Shown piece by piece: positions 43,471 to 54,000 of a DNA stretch of 64,000 nt (positions are counted from its first letter, which is position 1; every line of letters begins with the position of its first letter). The DNA lies in IMG/VR virus record IMGVR_UViG_3300032308_000833, positions 1 through 64,000 of that record. One strand, 5' to 3'. The DNA is from a virus. The notes under the pieces were generated by a model, which had not been told where the DNA came from, made no database searches, and worked only from the letters and a program-made list of their open reading frames with translations. The position numbers and the translations under genes were made by a program.

Positions 43471-46400
43471 ATGGCTGATGTAGAGTCCAATATAAAAATT
43501 GGTATTGACACTGGTGAAGCGTTAACGCAATTAAAAGCGTTACAACGCCAGATATCAGCCTTTCACACCTCAATGGCAAAAACAGGTGCTGCAGGTGTTG
43601 CAGTATCTAATAACCTTTCTCAAAACCTAGCAAATCAAATAAACGCTGGCGGCAAATTCTATGCCGAAATGAAAAAGATTAGAACAACAACTGACGCATT
43701 TAATGCAGCACTAGAAAAAAATCAACTCTCAATGAGAGAGTATTTTAGGTATACTGGTGCTTCTACAAGAACTTTTGGAAAGTTATTTAAATCTGAATTT
43801 GATACTATTAATAAAGTTGCAAGAGAAAATGTAAAAACATTACAAACTCAATATATTAAAATGGGTAGAGATGCAAGTGGTGCTCTTAGAGCAATGTCAG
43901 TTCGTCCATTAACTTTGGATATGAATGATTATGGTACTAAGGTGGCGATGGCTGCTCAAAGACAGGCATTGTTAAATCAACTACTTAGACAGGGTTCTAC
44001 AAACTTATTAAATTTTGGTAAGAATACACAATGGGCTGGTCGTCAACTTATGGTTGGTTTTACAATTCCATTATTGTCTTTTGGCACAATTGCATCAAAA
44101 ACATTTATGGATTTAGAAGAGCAAGCAATTAGATTTAGACGTGTTTATGGTGATCTTTTTACAACAAATACAGAAACAACAAAAGCATTAAAAGATGTTC
44201 AAGCACTTGCTAATGAGTTTACTAAATATGGTGTAGCAGTAGCAGATACCATGAAGATGGCTGCAGATGTTGCAGCAACAGGTAAAATGGGAACAGACTT
44301 GCTAGAACAAATAAGTCAAGCAAACAAATTGGCTGTACTTGGTGGAATTGATCAACAAAAATCTCTTGACACTATTATTTCTTTAACGTCTGCATTTGGA
44401 AAAGAAACTAAAGCATTATCAGAAGATATTAACTTCCTAAACGCAGTAGAAAACCAAACTATTCTTAACATTGATGATTTAACAACTGCAATTCCTAAAG
44501 CAGCACCAGTAATTAAACAACTTGGTGGAGATGTTCAAGACTTAGCATTCTTTATGACTGCGATGCGTGAAGGTGGTATTCAGGCTGGAGAAGGTGCTAA
44601 CGCATTAAAGTCTGGTCTTGCATCTATGATTAACCCAACTGATAAGGCAGCAAAAGCACTTGGTGCAATGGGTATAAATATTAAAGGTATTGTTGAAGCA
44701 AACCAAGGTGATGTAAGAAATCTTGTTATTGGTATGGCTAAAGCATTTGATCAACTAGATCCATTAAATCGTGCTAGAGCAATTGAACAGTTATTTGGTA
44801 AGTTTCAGTTTGCTCGTATTTCTACATTGTTTCAAAATGTTATTAAAGAGGGTAGTCAGGCTCAAACAGTCGCTAAATTAACACAAGCAACTACAGAAGA
44901 GTTGGCTATTTTATCTGAAAGAGAATTAAAAAAGGTAGAAGAGTCTCCTTTATACAAATTTAAAAAAGAAGTTCAAGATCTTAAAACAGCAATTGCTCCT
45001 GTTGGTGCAGAATTCTTAAAAGCCTTAACTCCAATTGTTAAATTTTTTGGTAACGTATTTGAAAACTTTAATAATTTTGGAGACGGTACAAAGAAAGTAA
45101 TGGTCTTATTAACAGCAGTGTTAGCAGGTATAGGTCCATTAGCATTGATGTCATTTGGTTTGTTGGCTAACGGTATTGCAAATATAATTAAAGGCTTTAC
45201 TGCAGTAAAATCATTATTTAATAAAACTGGAAGTTCTACCCAACATTTGGGCGAGCAAACCAATTATTTAACACAAGAACAATTAAGAGCAGCATCTGTT
45301 GCCGCATCATTAGATCAAGCACATATGAGATTAACACAAAGGTTTACATCTGAAGCAGCGGCAGTTAGAAATCTATCAACAGCATATCAACAAGCAATAG
45401 CAACACAAAGCATGTTTGGTTTGGGTGCTGTTAGAGGTAAAGGTGGTACTGCTCAACAACCAAAGGGTTATGCAAAAGGTGTGGTAAGTGTTCCAGGAAG
45501 TGGCACTGGAGATAAAGTTCCAGCAATGCTTTCTCCAGGAGAAGCAATTATTCCTGCAGCAAATGCAAAAGAAAATCCAGCATTAGTTAGTGCTTTGGTT
45601 AGTGGAAAGATAAAAGGTTATGAAGATGGACTAGACCCAGTTGGAAAAGGATACAAAAATGCTACCTTGTTTATGCCTCATCCTATGAATAAAGCACTAG
45701 ATTCAGGTCAGGGTGTTTTAACTAAAGATTTGGTTAGATATTTTAAAGATGCAGGTAGTGCTGCAGCAGCACCATTGATAACAGTAATGGCTAAATCAAT
45801 GGGTCTAGAAATAAACAATCCTAAAGTTAGAAGTGAATTTTCTGAAATTGGTAAAAAATTAATTACAAGTGCAACAACTGCATTAGAAAAATCTGGTATG
45901 CAGTTTGTTAAAGATGAAGATTTAGAAAGAATAGTTGTTCCAGCAATGAAAAAAACTGCACAAGGACTTAATGTTGCAGGTCAAGAAGTTGCTACTGCTT
46001 TTAATAAGTCAGTTACAGAAATTCAAACTGTTGGAAGAATGGGTGATCCAGGAGGTACGGCAGGAGAAAAAACTAAAACCTCATATTCAGGACGAAGTGC
46101 TCTTTCACCTTTGTCATATATACGACGAAGAACAGAAGCACAAAATCTTGCAATTGAAGAAAACCCAAATATGTTTAGAAGAGTAAAAAGGTTTAGTAAA
46201 AGTTTTGGTAAAGAACGTAATCAATTTCAAACATTTGATCCAAAAACACAAGCATGGGAGACAGGTTCGGCATCACATATTACTAAGTCTCTTACTGCTA
46301 GTGCTTCAAAAATATCAAAAATGGTTGAACCTTATCTTGGAAATGTTTTAGGAAAAATTGAAAAAGGATTTCTTACTGGGCTAAGAAAAACACTAAAAAT

Positions 46401-49400
46401 TAATTCACCAGCAAAGGAACCACAAATTGCTGGAACTCAAAGTGGAAAAGGTTATCTAATAGGATTAAATGAATCTGTTGACGACGCAGCAATGGCAGGA
46501 AGAAAAACAGGAAATGCTTATACAAGTAATTTAACAACATCACAATCAGCAAATGCTTTGTATGGAAAATCGACTGGTATTACAGCAACAGATAAGTCAA
46601 TTAGAAGACAACAAGAAAAATTAGCCAAACAAAATCAAATGATTATTGGTGGTGGTGGCGGCAATGGTGGTAAAGGTAAGGTTGCAGGTGATGCGAAAGG
46701 TCCACGTGCTGGAATGATTGGTATGGCAGCATCTACAGCAGTTATGGGAGCATCAATGATGGGCGGTAAAGTTGGAGATACAGCACAACAACTAATGGGA
46801 CCAATAATGATGATTTCTATGTTGTTCGGATTGATGTCTGCACCACTTGCAGCAGTTGTATCCTTAATAGGTTTGCTTGCTTTTGGTATATTTAAATTAA
46901 ATAAAGCAAAGAAAGATGAAATGAAGGCTACCTTAAAACTTATTGATTCAATGGGTACAGGTATAAAGCCTATGCAAGAATTTTCTAAGTTCGCTGGTAC
47001 TGTAACAGCAACAGAAATTATGAACAGAAGACGTGCTAACTTTGCATCTCCTTTTGCAATAAAAACAGGTAAAACAACGTTTGGTGAAAGTTTTGTTGCA
47101 TCAGATGAAGGAAAAGCAAGGGTTGAGTCTATTCAAAAAACAATTTCTAAATCTGGTAAAGAGGGTGCTATTTCAGATCTGTCTAATCAACTTATTGGAT
47201 CAGTTGTATCTGGAGCATTAGATTACAACCAAGCACGTAGCATAGCAGCAAACATTGGAGATGCGATACAGGATTATGATTTCTCTATTGCTGTTAACAC
47301 AAAACTTATTAGTATGTTGGGTCCAAATGGAGAAAATGTATTAAAAGATGGAATAACAATTCAAACTAAACTTATTGAAGAACAAAGAAATAGACTTGTT
47401 GGTGCAATTGGATCTGTTTCAAAAACTTATGATGCAAGAGGATACAAGAGTACATCTAGTGAAAGTGGTGCTGCTGTTTTTGCAAGAATGAAAGTTTTAT
47501 TAGAAACACAACAACAAATGTTAGATGTAACAGAAGTAGAATATAGCAAAAAAATAGAGGCTGCAAAAATTGCTGGAGATCTTAATAAAGTTAATGAATT
47601 GATATTAGAAAGAGAAGAAAAGAAAGCAGCATTATTAAATGAAAGCAAGCAAAGTTATGATGTTATACAAAGTAGATTAGAAGGTGCAGATCCTTCAACT
47701 ATTAAAGCAATGAGGACTGCTGCACAAGAATCAATCAAACAAGTTTATATGGACAGTCCAGAATTAGCAACATTTGCTGCTGAAACAGGTTCAAAATTAA
47801 ATAAAGCAAAGGTAAGCGAAGCAACAAAATTAAACATAGAATTGGGTATGGCTACTCAAGATTTAAATCCAGTAACGGTAGCCAATATTTTAACTAAATT
47901 TACAGATGGAAAAGATATAGATAAGATTTTAAACATTATGCCAAAAGTTGGTGGCAAAGATGCAAACTTAATTTATGATTTAGCGGATAATTTTGCTAGT
48001 TCAGATAAGGCATTAGAGTTTATATATAGTTTTGAAACAAAGACTCCAGAAGAATCAAGAAAAGAGTTAGAGGCTTTTAATGCTATAAGACAACTGTCTA
48101 TGGTTGGTGAAGGAGTAGAAGTTTCAGTATTGTTAGACTATGCACAAACTTCTGGTGCTTCTGCAAAAATTTCTACAATGTTAGAAGAAATAAATAACAC
48201 TAGTGCTAAAGATTTAACATTAGAATTTGCAGTAAAAACAGTTGGACAGGAAGCACTTGACGAACTTGTAGCCAGGGGTCAAGATTGGAAAATGATGCCA
48301 GAAGATCAAAGAAGAAACTTCTTGGCTGCCTCAACAGCAATGTTAAATCTTAAAGGAGATCCTACATTTGTTAAGGCTTATAAAAATTGGTCATTGCAAG
48401 CAGGTAACATAGGAAAATCAATTGAAGATTTTATTGGTTATGGTGGATATAAAGTAACAGAACAAAAGTTAGCAGACACATCCGTGGGAGCAGGTGCAGA
48501 ACAAGAATCAGAAGGCGGCGGGGGACCAACAGGGTCACCATTAGACGACATAGTAAAGAAACTAAGAGATGTAAGAAAAGCCACACAAGAAATGACAATA
48601 GGCTGGAACGACTCAGGAAACGCCTTAAAGAAACTTGCTAAAGAAACACTAGGGTTTGGTGGCTTAGCACAAAAACTTAGAGGAGAAGGTGCTGGACAAA
48701 ATACTATTGACTTCATAACTGGACTATCCCCAGAAGACTATGATAAATACAAATCAATGTTTAAAGATATAAAGGTTTTGCAACAGTCTCTTAACAGTAT
48801 TGCAATTGGTGATTATGTAGAAAATCAAAGAAAAATTGCTACAGATAGTAAAAATCAAGCAATTGCATTTAATATATTAACTAAGTCTGGGATGTCTCTT
48901 GCAGGTGCCTATGATGCAATAAAAGATAGTTCGTTTGCAGCAACAGTGGCACAAGCAAAGGGAGCAGATGTTCTTAAATTAGTTAAAGAACAACAACTAA
49001 GCCTTAAAGCAATATTTGATTCAGGAATGGCAAGTAAACAATATTCTAGTCTTTTTGATCCTGGATTCGATGCTGCTATGAAACTTTTTGATATACAAGA
49101 AAAAATAATTCAACAAAAAAGAAAAGGCGAACTTAATGCACAACAGTTAATTATTGATAATAGTAATAAACAAATTAAGTTAGCAAGAAACATTCAAGAT
49201 ACTAATAATTATCAAATTTCTAAATATGAAGATGGATTAAAGAGTATTAGTGATCAAGCAGAAGTAATTACAGAAAAGTATGATAAACAATTTGCAGCAC
49301 TTGATAAAATTTCTAAAATTAATGAAGTAATATCTAGACAAGAAAAAAGTAGAATATCACTTGCCGAAGCCTTGTCTCAAGGAGATATATACGCTGCAGC

Positions 49401-50448
49401 AAGAGCAGCACAAGAACTTCGTGCTCAAAATGCTCAAGATGCAATAGATCAACAAAGAACTGGAATGGAAGCATCTAGGGATGCACAAATAGGTAGACTA
49501 AGTGCTAATGGTTTAACTAGAGACCAACTAGAAGAAAAGGTAAAACTATTAAAGGAACAAAATTATAGAATTGATCAAGACACTATTGCACCTTTGCAAG
49601 AACAGGCAAGATTAGCACAAGTTAAAGTTGATCTTATTAATGAAGAAATTAAAGCAGTAACTGAAGTATTTAGAGTTGCTAATATGACTAAGTCTGAATG
49701 GGAAGAGCAAAAACTTAGAATTGAAGGTGCCGAAGCAGCAACAGGTAAATATACAAATGCATTAAACACATCTCTTGGTGTAGTTCAGGGGATAAGAGAT
49801 ACCTATGATGAAATTCTTAGAACAATGCAAGACATGTCTAAAATGACATTTACTCCATTTGTTGATCCAGGACCACCGCCACCACCAGTAGTAGATCCAA
49901 AAAAAGATCCAAAAAAAGATCCAAAAAAAGATCCAAAACCAACTGTGAGTATTGCAAAACCATCAAATGTAATCAATTCAAAATTTCCAACAGTAACCTA
50001 TTCAAATATTATGGGAAGCGGTAGTGGTGTTAATATTGGAACTTCAAGTAAAGCGGTTATGGGTGGAGGAAAAACTCTTGCACCACAAACATGGCAACAG
50101 GCTGTTGCAAAAGCAAATAATATAAATGTATTACCAAGCACTAAAAAGAAATATATGGGTGGCATGATTTCTAAGTTTGCTGCTGGTGGTTTTGCGGTTG
50201 GTACTGATACCGTGCCAGCAATGCTAACTCCTGGTGAATTTATTGTAAGTAAATATGGTGTTGATAAATTCGGGGTAGATAACTTAAAGGCAATTAACAA
50301 AGGTGATAACCCTTCATCATCTTCAGTGTATAATTATAACTTGAGTGTTAATGTTAAGTCTGATGCAAACCCTAACGAGATTGCTAGAACGGTAATGATG
50401 CAGATTAAGCAAATAGATTCTCAAAGAATTAAGGGGAATAGAATATAA
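43471..50448 (+). CDS. Tape measure protein
   Basis: 2325 aa, the largest gene. N-terminal coiled coil (ALTQLKALQRQISAF), the TP901-type core with MAADVAATGKMGTDLLEQIS and AFFMTAMREGGIQAGEGANALKSG, hydrophobic segments around 550-590 and 1110-1170 that can insert in the host membrane. A repeated GTGDKVPAMLSPGEAIIPA / GTDTVPAMLTPGEFIVSKYG motif occurs near the middle and the C-terminus. A Pro-rich PPPPPVVDPKKDPKKDPKK linker is present. At about 0.15 nm per residue the tail would be roughly 340 nm, unusually long. SD AGAGG. Confidence 0.92.
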   Translation: MADVESNIKIGIDTGEALTQLKALQRQISAFHTSMAKTGAAGVAVSNNLSQNLANQINAGGKFYAEMKKIRTTTDAFNAALEKNQLSMREYFRYTGASTRTFGKLFKSEFDTINKVARENVKTLQTQYIKMGRDASGALRAMSVRPLTLDMNDYGTKVAMAAQRQALLNQLLRQGSTNLLNFGKNTQWAGRQLMVGFTIPLLSFGTIASKTFMDLEEQAIRFRRVYGDLFTTNTETTKALKDVQALANEFTKYGVAVADTMKMAADVAATGKMGTDLLEQISQANKLAVLGGIDQQKSLDTIISLTSAFGKETKALSEDINFLNAVENQTILNIDDLTTAIPKAAPVIKQLGGDVQDLAFFMTAMREGGIQAGEGANALKSGLASMINPTDKAAKALGAMGINIKGIVEANQGDVRNLVIGMAKAFDQLDPLNRARAIEQLFGKFQFARISTLFQNVIKEGSQAQTVAKLTQATTEELAILSERELKKVEESPLYKFKKEVQDLKTAIAPVGAEFLKALTPIVKFFGNVFENFNNFGDGTKKVMVLLTAVLAGIGPLALMSFGLLANGIANIIKGFTAVKSLFNKTGSSTQHLGEQTNYLTQEQLRAASVAASLDQAHMRLTQRFTSEAAAVRNLSTAYQQAIATQSMFGLGAVRGKGGTAQQPKGYAKGVVSVPGSGTGDKVPAMLSPGEAIIPAANAKENPALVSALVSGKIKGYEDGLDPVGKGYKNATLFMPHPMNKALDSGQGVLTKDLVRYFKDAGSAAAAPLITVMAKSMGLEINNPKVRSEFSEIGKKLITSATTALEKSGMQFVKDEDLERIVVPAMKKTAQGLNVAGQEVATAFNKSVTEIQTVGRMGDPGGTAGEKTKTSYSGRSALSPLSYIRRRTEAQNLAIEENPNMFRRVKRFSKSFGKERNQFQTFDPKTQAWETGSASHITKSLTASASKISKMVEPYLGNVLGKIEKGFLTGLRKTLKINSPAKEPQIAGTQSGKGYLIGLNESVDDAAMAGRKTGNAYTSNLTTSQSANALYGKSTGITATDKSIRRQQEKLAKQNQMIIGGGGGNGGKGKVAGDAKGPRAGMIGMAASTAVMGASMMGGKVGDTAQQLMGPIMMISMLFGLMSAPLAAVVSLIGLLAFGIFKLNKAKKDEMKATLKLIDSMGTGIKPMQEFSKFAGTVTATEIMNRRRANFASPFAIKTGKTTFGESFVASDEGKARVESIQKTISKSGKEGAISDLSNQLIGSVVSGALDYNQARSIAANIGDAIQDYDFSIAVNTKLISMLGPNGENVLKDGITIQTKLIEEQRNRLVGAIGSVSKTYDARGYKSTSSESGAAVFARMKVLLETQQQMLDVTEVEYSKKIEAAKIAGDLNKVNELILEREEKKAALLNESKQSYDVIQSRLEGADPSTIKAMRTAAQESIKQVYMDSPELATFAAETGSKLNKAKVSEATKLNIELGMATQDLNPVTVANILTKFTDGKDIDKILNIMPKVGGKDANLIYDLADNFASSDKALEFIYSFETKTPEESRKELEAFNAIRQLSMVGEGVEVSVLLDYAQTSGASAKISTMLEEINNTSAKDLTLEFAVKTVGQEALDELVARGQDWKMMPEDQRRNFLAASTAMLNLKGDPTFVKAYKNWSLQAGNIGKSIEDFIGYGGYKVTEQKLADTSVGAGAEQESEGGGGPTGSPLDDIVKKLRDVRKATQEMTIGWNDSGNALKKLAKETLGFGGLAQKLRGEGAGQNTIDFITGLSPEDYDKYKSMFKDIKVLQQSLNSIAIGDYVENQRKIATDSKNQAIAFNILTKSGMSLAGAYDAIKDSSFAATVAQAKGADVLKLVKEQQLSLKAIFDSGMASKQYSSLFDPGFDAAMKLFDIQEKIIQQKRKGELNAQQLIIDNSNKQIKLARNIQDTNNYQISKYEDGLKSISDQAEVITEKYDKQFAALDKISKINEVISRQEKSRISLAEALSQGDIYAAARAAQELRAQNAQDAIDQQRTGMEASRDAQIGRLSANGLTRDQLEEKVKLLKEQNYRIDQDTIAPLQEQARLAQVKVDLINEEIKAVTEVFRVANMTKSEWEEQKLRIEGAEAATGKYTNALNTSLGVVQGIRDTYDEILRTMQDMSKMTFTPFVDPGPPPPPVVDPKKDPKKDPKKDPKPTVSIAKPSNVINSKFPTVTYSNIMGSGSGVNIGTSSKAVMGGGKTLAPQTWQQAVAKANNINVLPSTKKKYMGGMISKFAAGGFAVGTDTVPAMLTPGEFIVSKYGVDKFGVDNLKAINKGDNPSSSSVYNYNLSVNVKSDANPNEIARTVMMQIKQIDSQRIKGNRI

Positions 50449-51092
50449 TGGCAACTTTAAATTACCTTGCTGGTAGAAAAAAATACGGTAGACCCCAAGC
50501 ACTCTTGTTTGCAGATACCCCTGGAACCCTTATACAGAGTGCAAATGGAATGACTCACGTTCCAGATGGTTTTGAAATAAACGCAGACATAGATATTTCT
50601 GAACTTCAAAATAATTCATCTAGATTTATGATACTTTCAGATCACAACCGTGGTCCAATAGATGTTAAAAATAATAGACTTGAGCAAAAAGAAAGAACTA
50701 TTAATGGTAAAATGAGATCATTTTATATTGCAGATAAAAACACTTTTTCTGTAAGTTGGCAAAACTTACCATCTAGATCTTTTTCTAATTTATCAAATTT
50801 TAATACTAGTACTGGAAAAGAAGAGGTTGGTTTAGATAAATATACGGTAGATGGTGGAGCAGGAGGAAATGAGTTATTGGATTGGTACTTAAATCACAAA
50901 GGTTCTTTTTATCTATTTATTGCGTACGATAACTATATTAAATTAAAAGATCAAAATAATACATACAATAGACTTAGTGAGTATCAAGAAGTTGTAGAAG
51001 TATTATTTTCAGATTTTTCATACAGTGTAAATAAAAGAGGATATAGCAAACATGATTTGTGGGATATAAGTTTATCTTTGGAAGAAGTATAA
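50448..51092 (+). CDS. Distal tail / minor tail protein
   Basis: 214 aa following the tape measure, TAATG coupled, the usual place for the distal tail (Dit-like) protein in this gene order. NYLAGRKKYGRPQALLFADT, SRFMILSDHNRGPIDVKNNR and SDFSYSVNKRGYSKHDLWDIS show a beta-rich protein with conserved WDISLSLEEV-type end found in actinophage minor tail proteins. Probably forms the ring that closes the tube. Assignment by position and fold pattern. Confidence 0.68.
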   Translation: MATLNYLAGRKKYGRPQALLFADTPGTLIQSANGMTHVPDGFEINADIDISELQNNSSRFMILSDHNRGPIDVKNNRLEQKERTINGKMRSFYIADKNTFSVSWQNLPSRSFSNLSNFNTSTGKEEVGLDKYTVDGGAGGNELLDWYLNHKGSFYLFIAYDNYIKLKDQNNTYNRLSEYQEVVEVLFSDFSYSVNKRGYSKHDLWDISLSLEEV

Positions 51093-54000
51093 TGTTTGTA
51101 AAAGAAAACATAAAAGAAGTTTTTGAAACTTCAAATACTGTAGGTGTAAAAGGTTTAGTTTTAGCAGAATGGAATTTAAATAGTTCAGAAAATTTATTAA
51201 AAATAGGCAACTATAGATATAGACCATTAGAAAACTTATCTAAATATAAACAAATTTTTGATTCATATGATTATAAGGATACTGGAAACTTTTATACTAA
51301 TGCAACGGATGCAGATATTATTGTAGATGGTGGTGTTGATGATGATAACGAACCACAACTATTTGTTTCAAATAGAGAAAAAGAATCTCAACTATTTTCA
51401 TTAGAAGATTGTTTTGGTAAATTTAGACCACGATCTGGAATTAATAAAATAAGATATTTTAATAACAAATATTTTCATAATCCTAATTCATATTTATCAG
51501 ATAGACCAAGATATTATATGTCAGACAAAAGAGATTATTTTAAATATTGGAGTTCTTATAGAACTGAAGATGGAATTGAAAGAGGTATAGCAAAAAATAT
51601 ATCAAATGGTAAAAATTATATAGATGATGTTGCACCATTTGTAGTATATAAAAATAGTATACCAACTAACAGAATAGTTATCAAAATGCAAACTAACGTA
51701 GGAAGCACTGATCTTGGATCGTTTTCTACAGTTTCAGGAACTATAAGTGATCCCTTTTATGGATATGAAAATCAAACAACACCTTTAGTATGGAAAGTAC
51801 AAAAACTAAGAAATAACATTTGGACAGATTTAATTAGTTTTGATCAAAATTCTACAAGAAGTGATGGAAGTAAAGTAATCAAATCTGATGGACATGTTGA
51901 ATTAAAGTATGGAGTTGTTACTCCATTAAAATATAAAGACAGTTTTAATTTTATAACAATTTTATTATCTAGTTCACAATTACCATTAACAGGAAATTAT
52001 GGAGATGCATTTTTAGTAAGAGATAATTTTAGTGGAGAAGTAGGAACTTTGTATGTATACAATGGACTAGGGTATGACGAATTTGCAGCAAATTATGGTT
52101 GGTCTTTATTAGAAAAAGAAGTAGATAAATCATCTTTAGTTACAGAGTTATCTTCACCTTTTTCTTATTTTGATAACAATGAAAAAAATATTAAATATAA
52201 CCAATTTGAATATATAGATGGTTTAAGAGTTATTGTAACAACCATGAATAAATTTGATAGTGTTTTTGAGTTAATAGAGTTATCTCCTAGACTAGTAGCA
52301 GACATTACTGATAATGTTATTAACTACACATTAAATAAGTCTATATCTGATTTAAATTTAAACGGCTTACCAGTTGGCCAATTATTGGCTTCTGGTGGAA
52401 ACTTAGAAATTATTGATCCATCTTTAGCATTCAATAAAAATAATAACTTAAGCATAATTTCTCAATATTTAAATAATAATGTTAAGTTTAGTTTTTATGA
52501 AGAGGTATTCACTGGATCTAACGATAATAATTACATACCATTAAAAAAGTTTTATTCAGATAACATACCACAAACAGACATAAAAAATGGAAAAACTTCT
52601 GTAGAGTTAAGAGATTTATATTTTTACTTAGAACAAATAAATGCCCCTAACCTATTTTTAACTAACGTTTCTGTTAATTTTGCAATTTCTCTTTTATTAG
52701 ATTATGCTGGATTTTCTAATTATAAATTTAAAAAAATTGACAATGAAAAAGAATTAGTAATTCCTTTCTTTTTTTGTAATGACGAAAAAAACATTGCACA
52801 AGTTTTAAATGATTTAGCAGTATCTTCTCAGTCTTCAATGTTCTTTAATGAGGAAAATGATTTAGTCGTAATGAGTAAAAACTATACTGTTCCAAAAATA
52901 AATGATAGATCAGTAGATATGGTTCTTTACGGTTCAAACAATGTCCTTGTTAATAAAAAAGAAAATATAATTAATGCATCTCTTGTAGATACAAAAGTTT
53001 TAAATTCAGGAAACATTAACTATACAACTAGATACATTCAAAAAACTTTGGGATCAATAAAGCAAGCAACTCTTTTAGATAAAGAAAAAACTTGGGTATA
53101 CAAGCCAACACTTTTGTGGGAAGTGTCTGGAAAAAATAATACTAAAACTGTTAATGAATCAGCAAGCACCATGTCTTCTTATATTCTTTCAGCAATACCA
53201 CTTGCGTCTTCATTAAATGATATTGCTCCAGTAATTGAAAACAATACTTTAATTAATAATACAATAGATCTTGGAGAAAATGTATATTGGTTAGGAAACT
53301 ATAATGGTTATTTTTATTCAAACGGAGAAGTTATAAGATACGATGCTGTTGAATATAATGTTTCAGGATTTGGTAATCTATGGATAACAAACGTTCAAGA
53401 TTATGAAAATTATTTTTCACAACTTCCATTTAATGGAAAGATGTATCCAACTGGATTAATAAGAATTTACACAGAACTGGACTATGTAGAAAAAAATGGA
53501 ATCAAGATTTTAAAAAATGGCAATGTTATTAAAAATGGAAGAGCACAGTTTGGTACAGAAATTACCAATCATTATGCAGGACTAGATCCGTATTGGGTTA
53601 ATAACGATAACGTTAGAGGATGCAATATGTATTCTGAGTACTTGTTTTCAGATAAAGTTTTAGATAAAACTGTTGTTGTTGGCCCTGCTGGAATAAGTAA
53701 CAATATAGCAAAACAAACTACAAGAACAAGTAAGATTAAAAACTTTTTGTCAAGTTCTTATGTTTCAGAATATGATAATAAGAATTCAATAAATAACAAG
53801 TCTGGCAGTGTTCAGTCTTCTGCTTTAGTTATGACTGGCCCTTCATTTACTTTTGAACAGAAACCTATTGATTACATTAACTATGTGTATAAGCCATTAA
53901 ACAACAAGTTTAAACATTTTGGAACTAGACTAAGAATAATCGGTAATATTGAAAACAATGAAGTTAGAGGTCAATCACCTGTAGGAAGTATGACATATTA

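Noticed and set aside
43400-43475. Programmed frameshift in the free-G chaperone gene
   Set aside because: No X-XXY-YYZ heptamer near the end of the gene and no T-type frame before the tape measure start.
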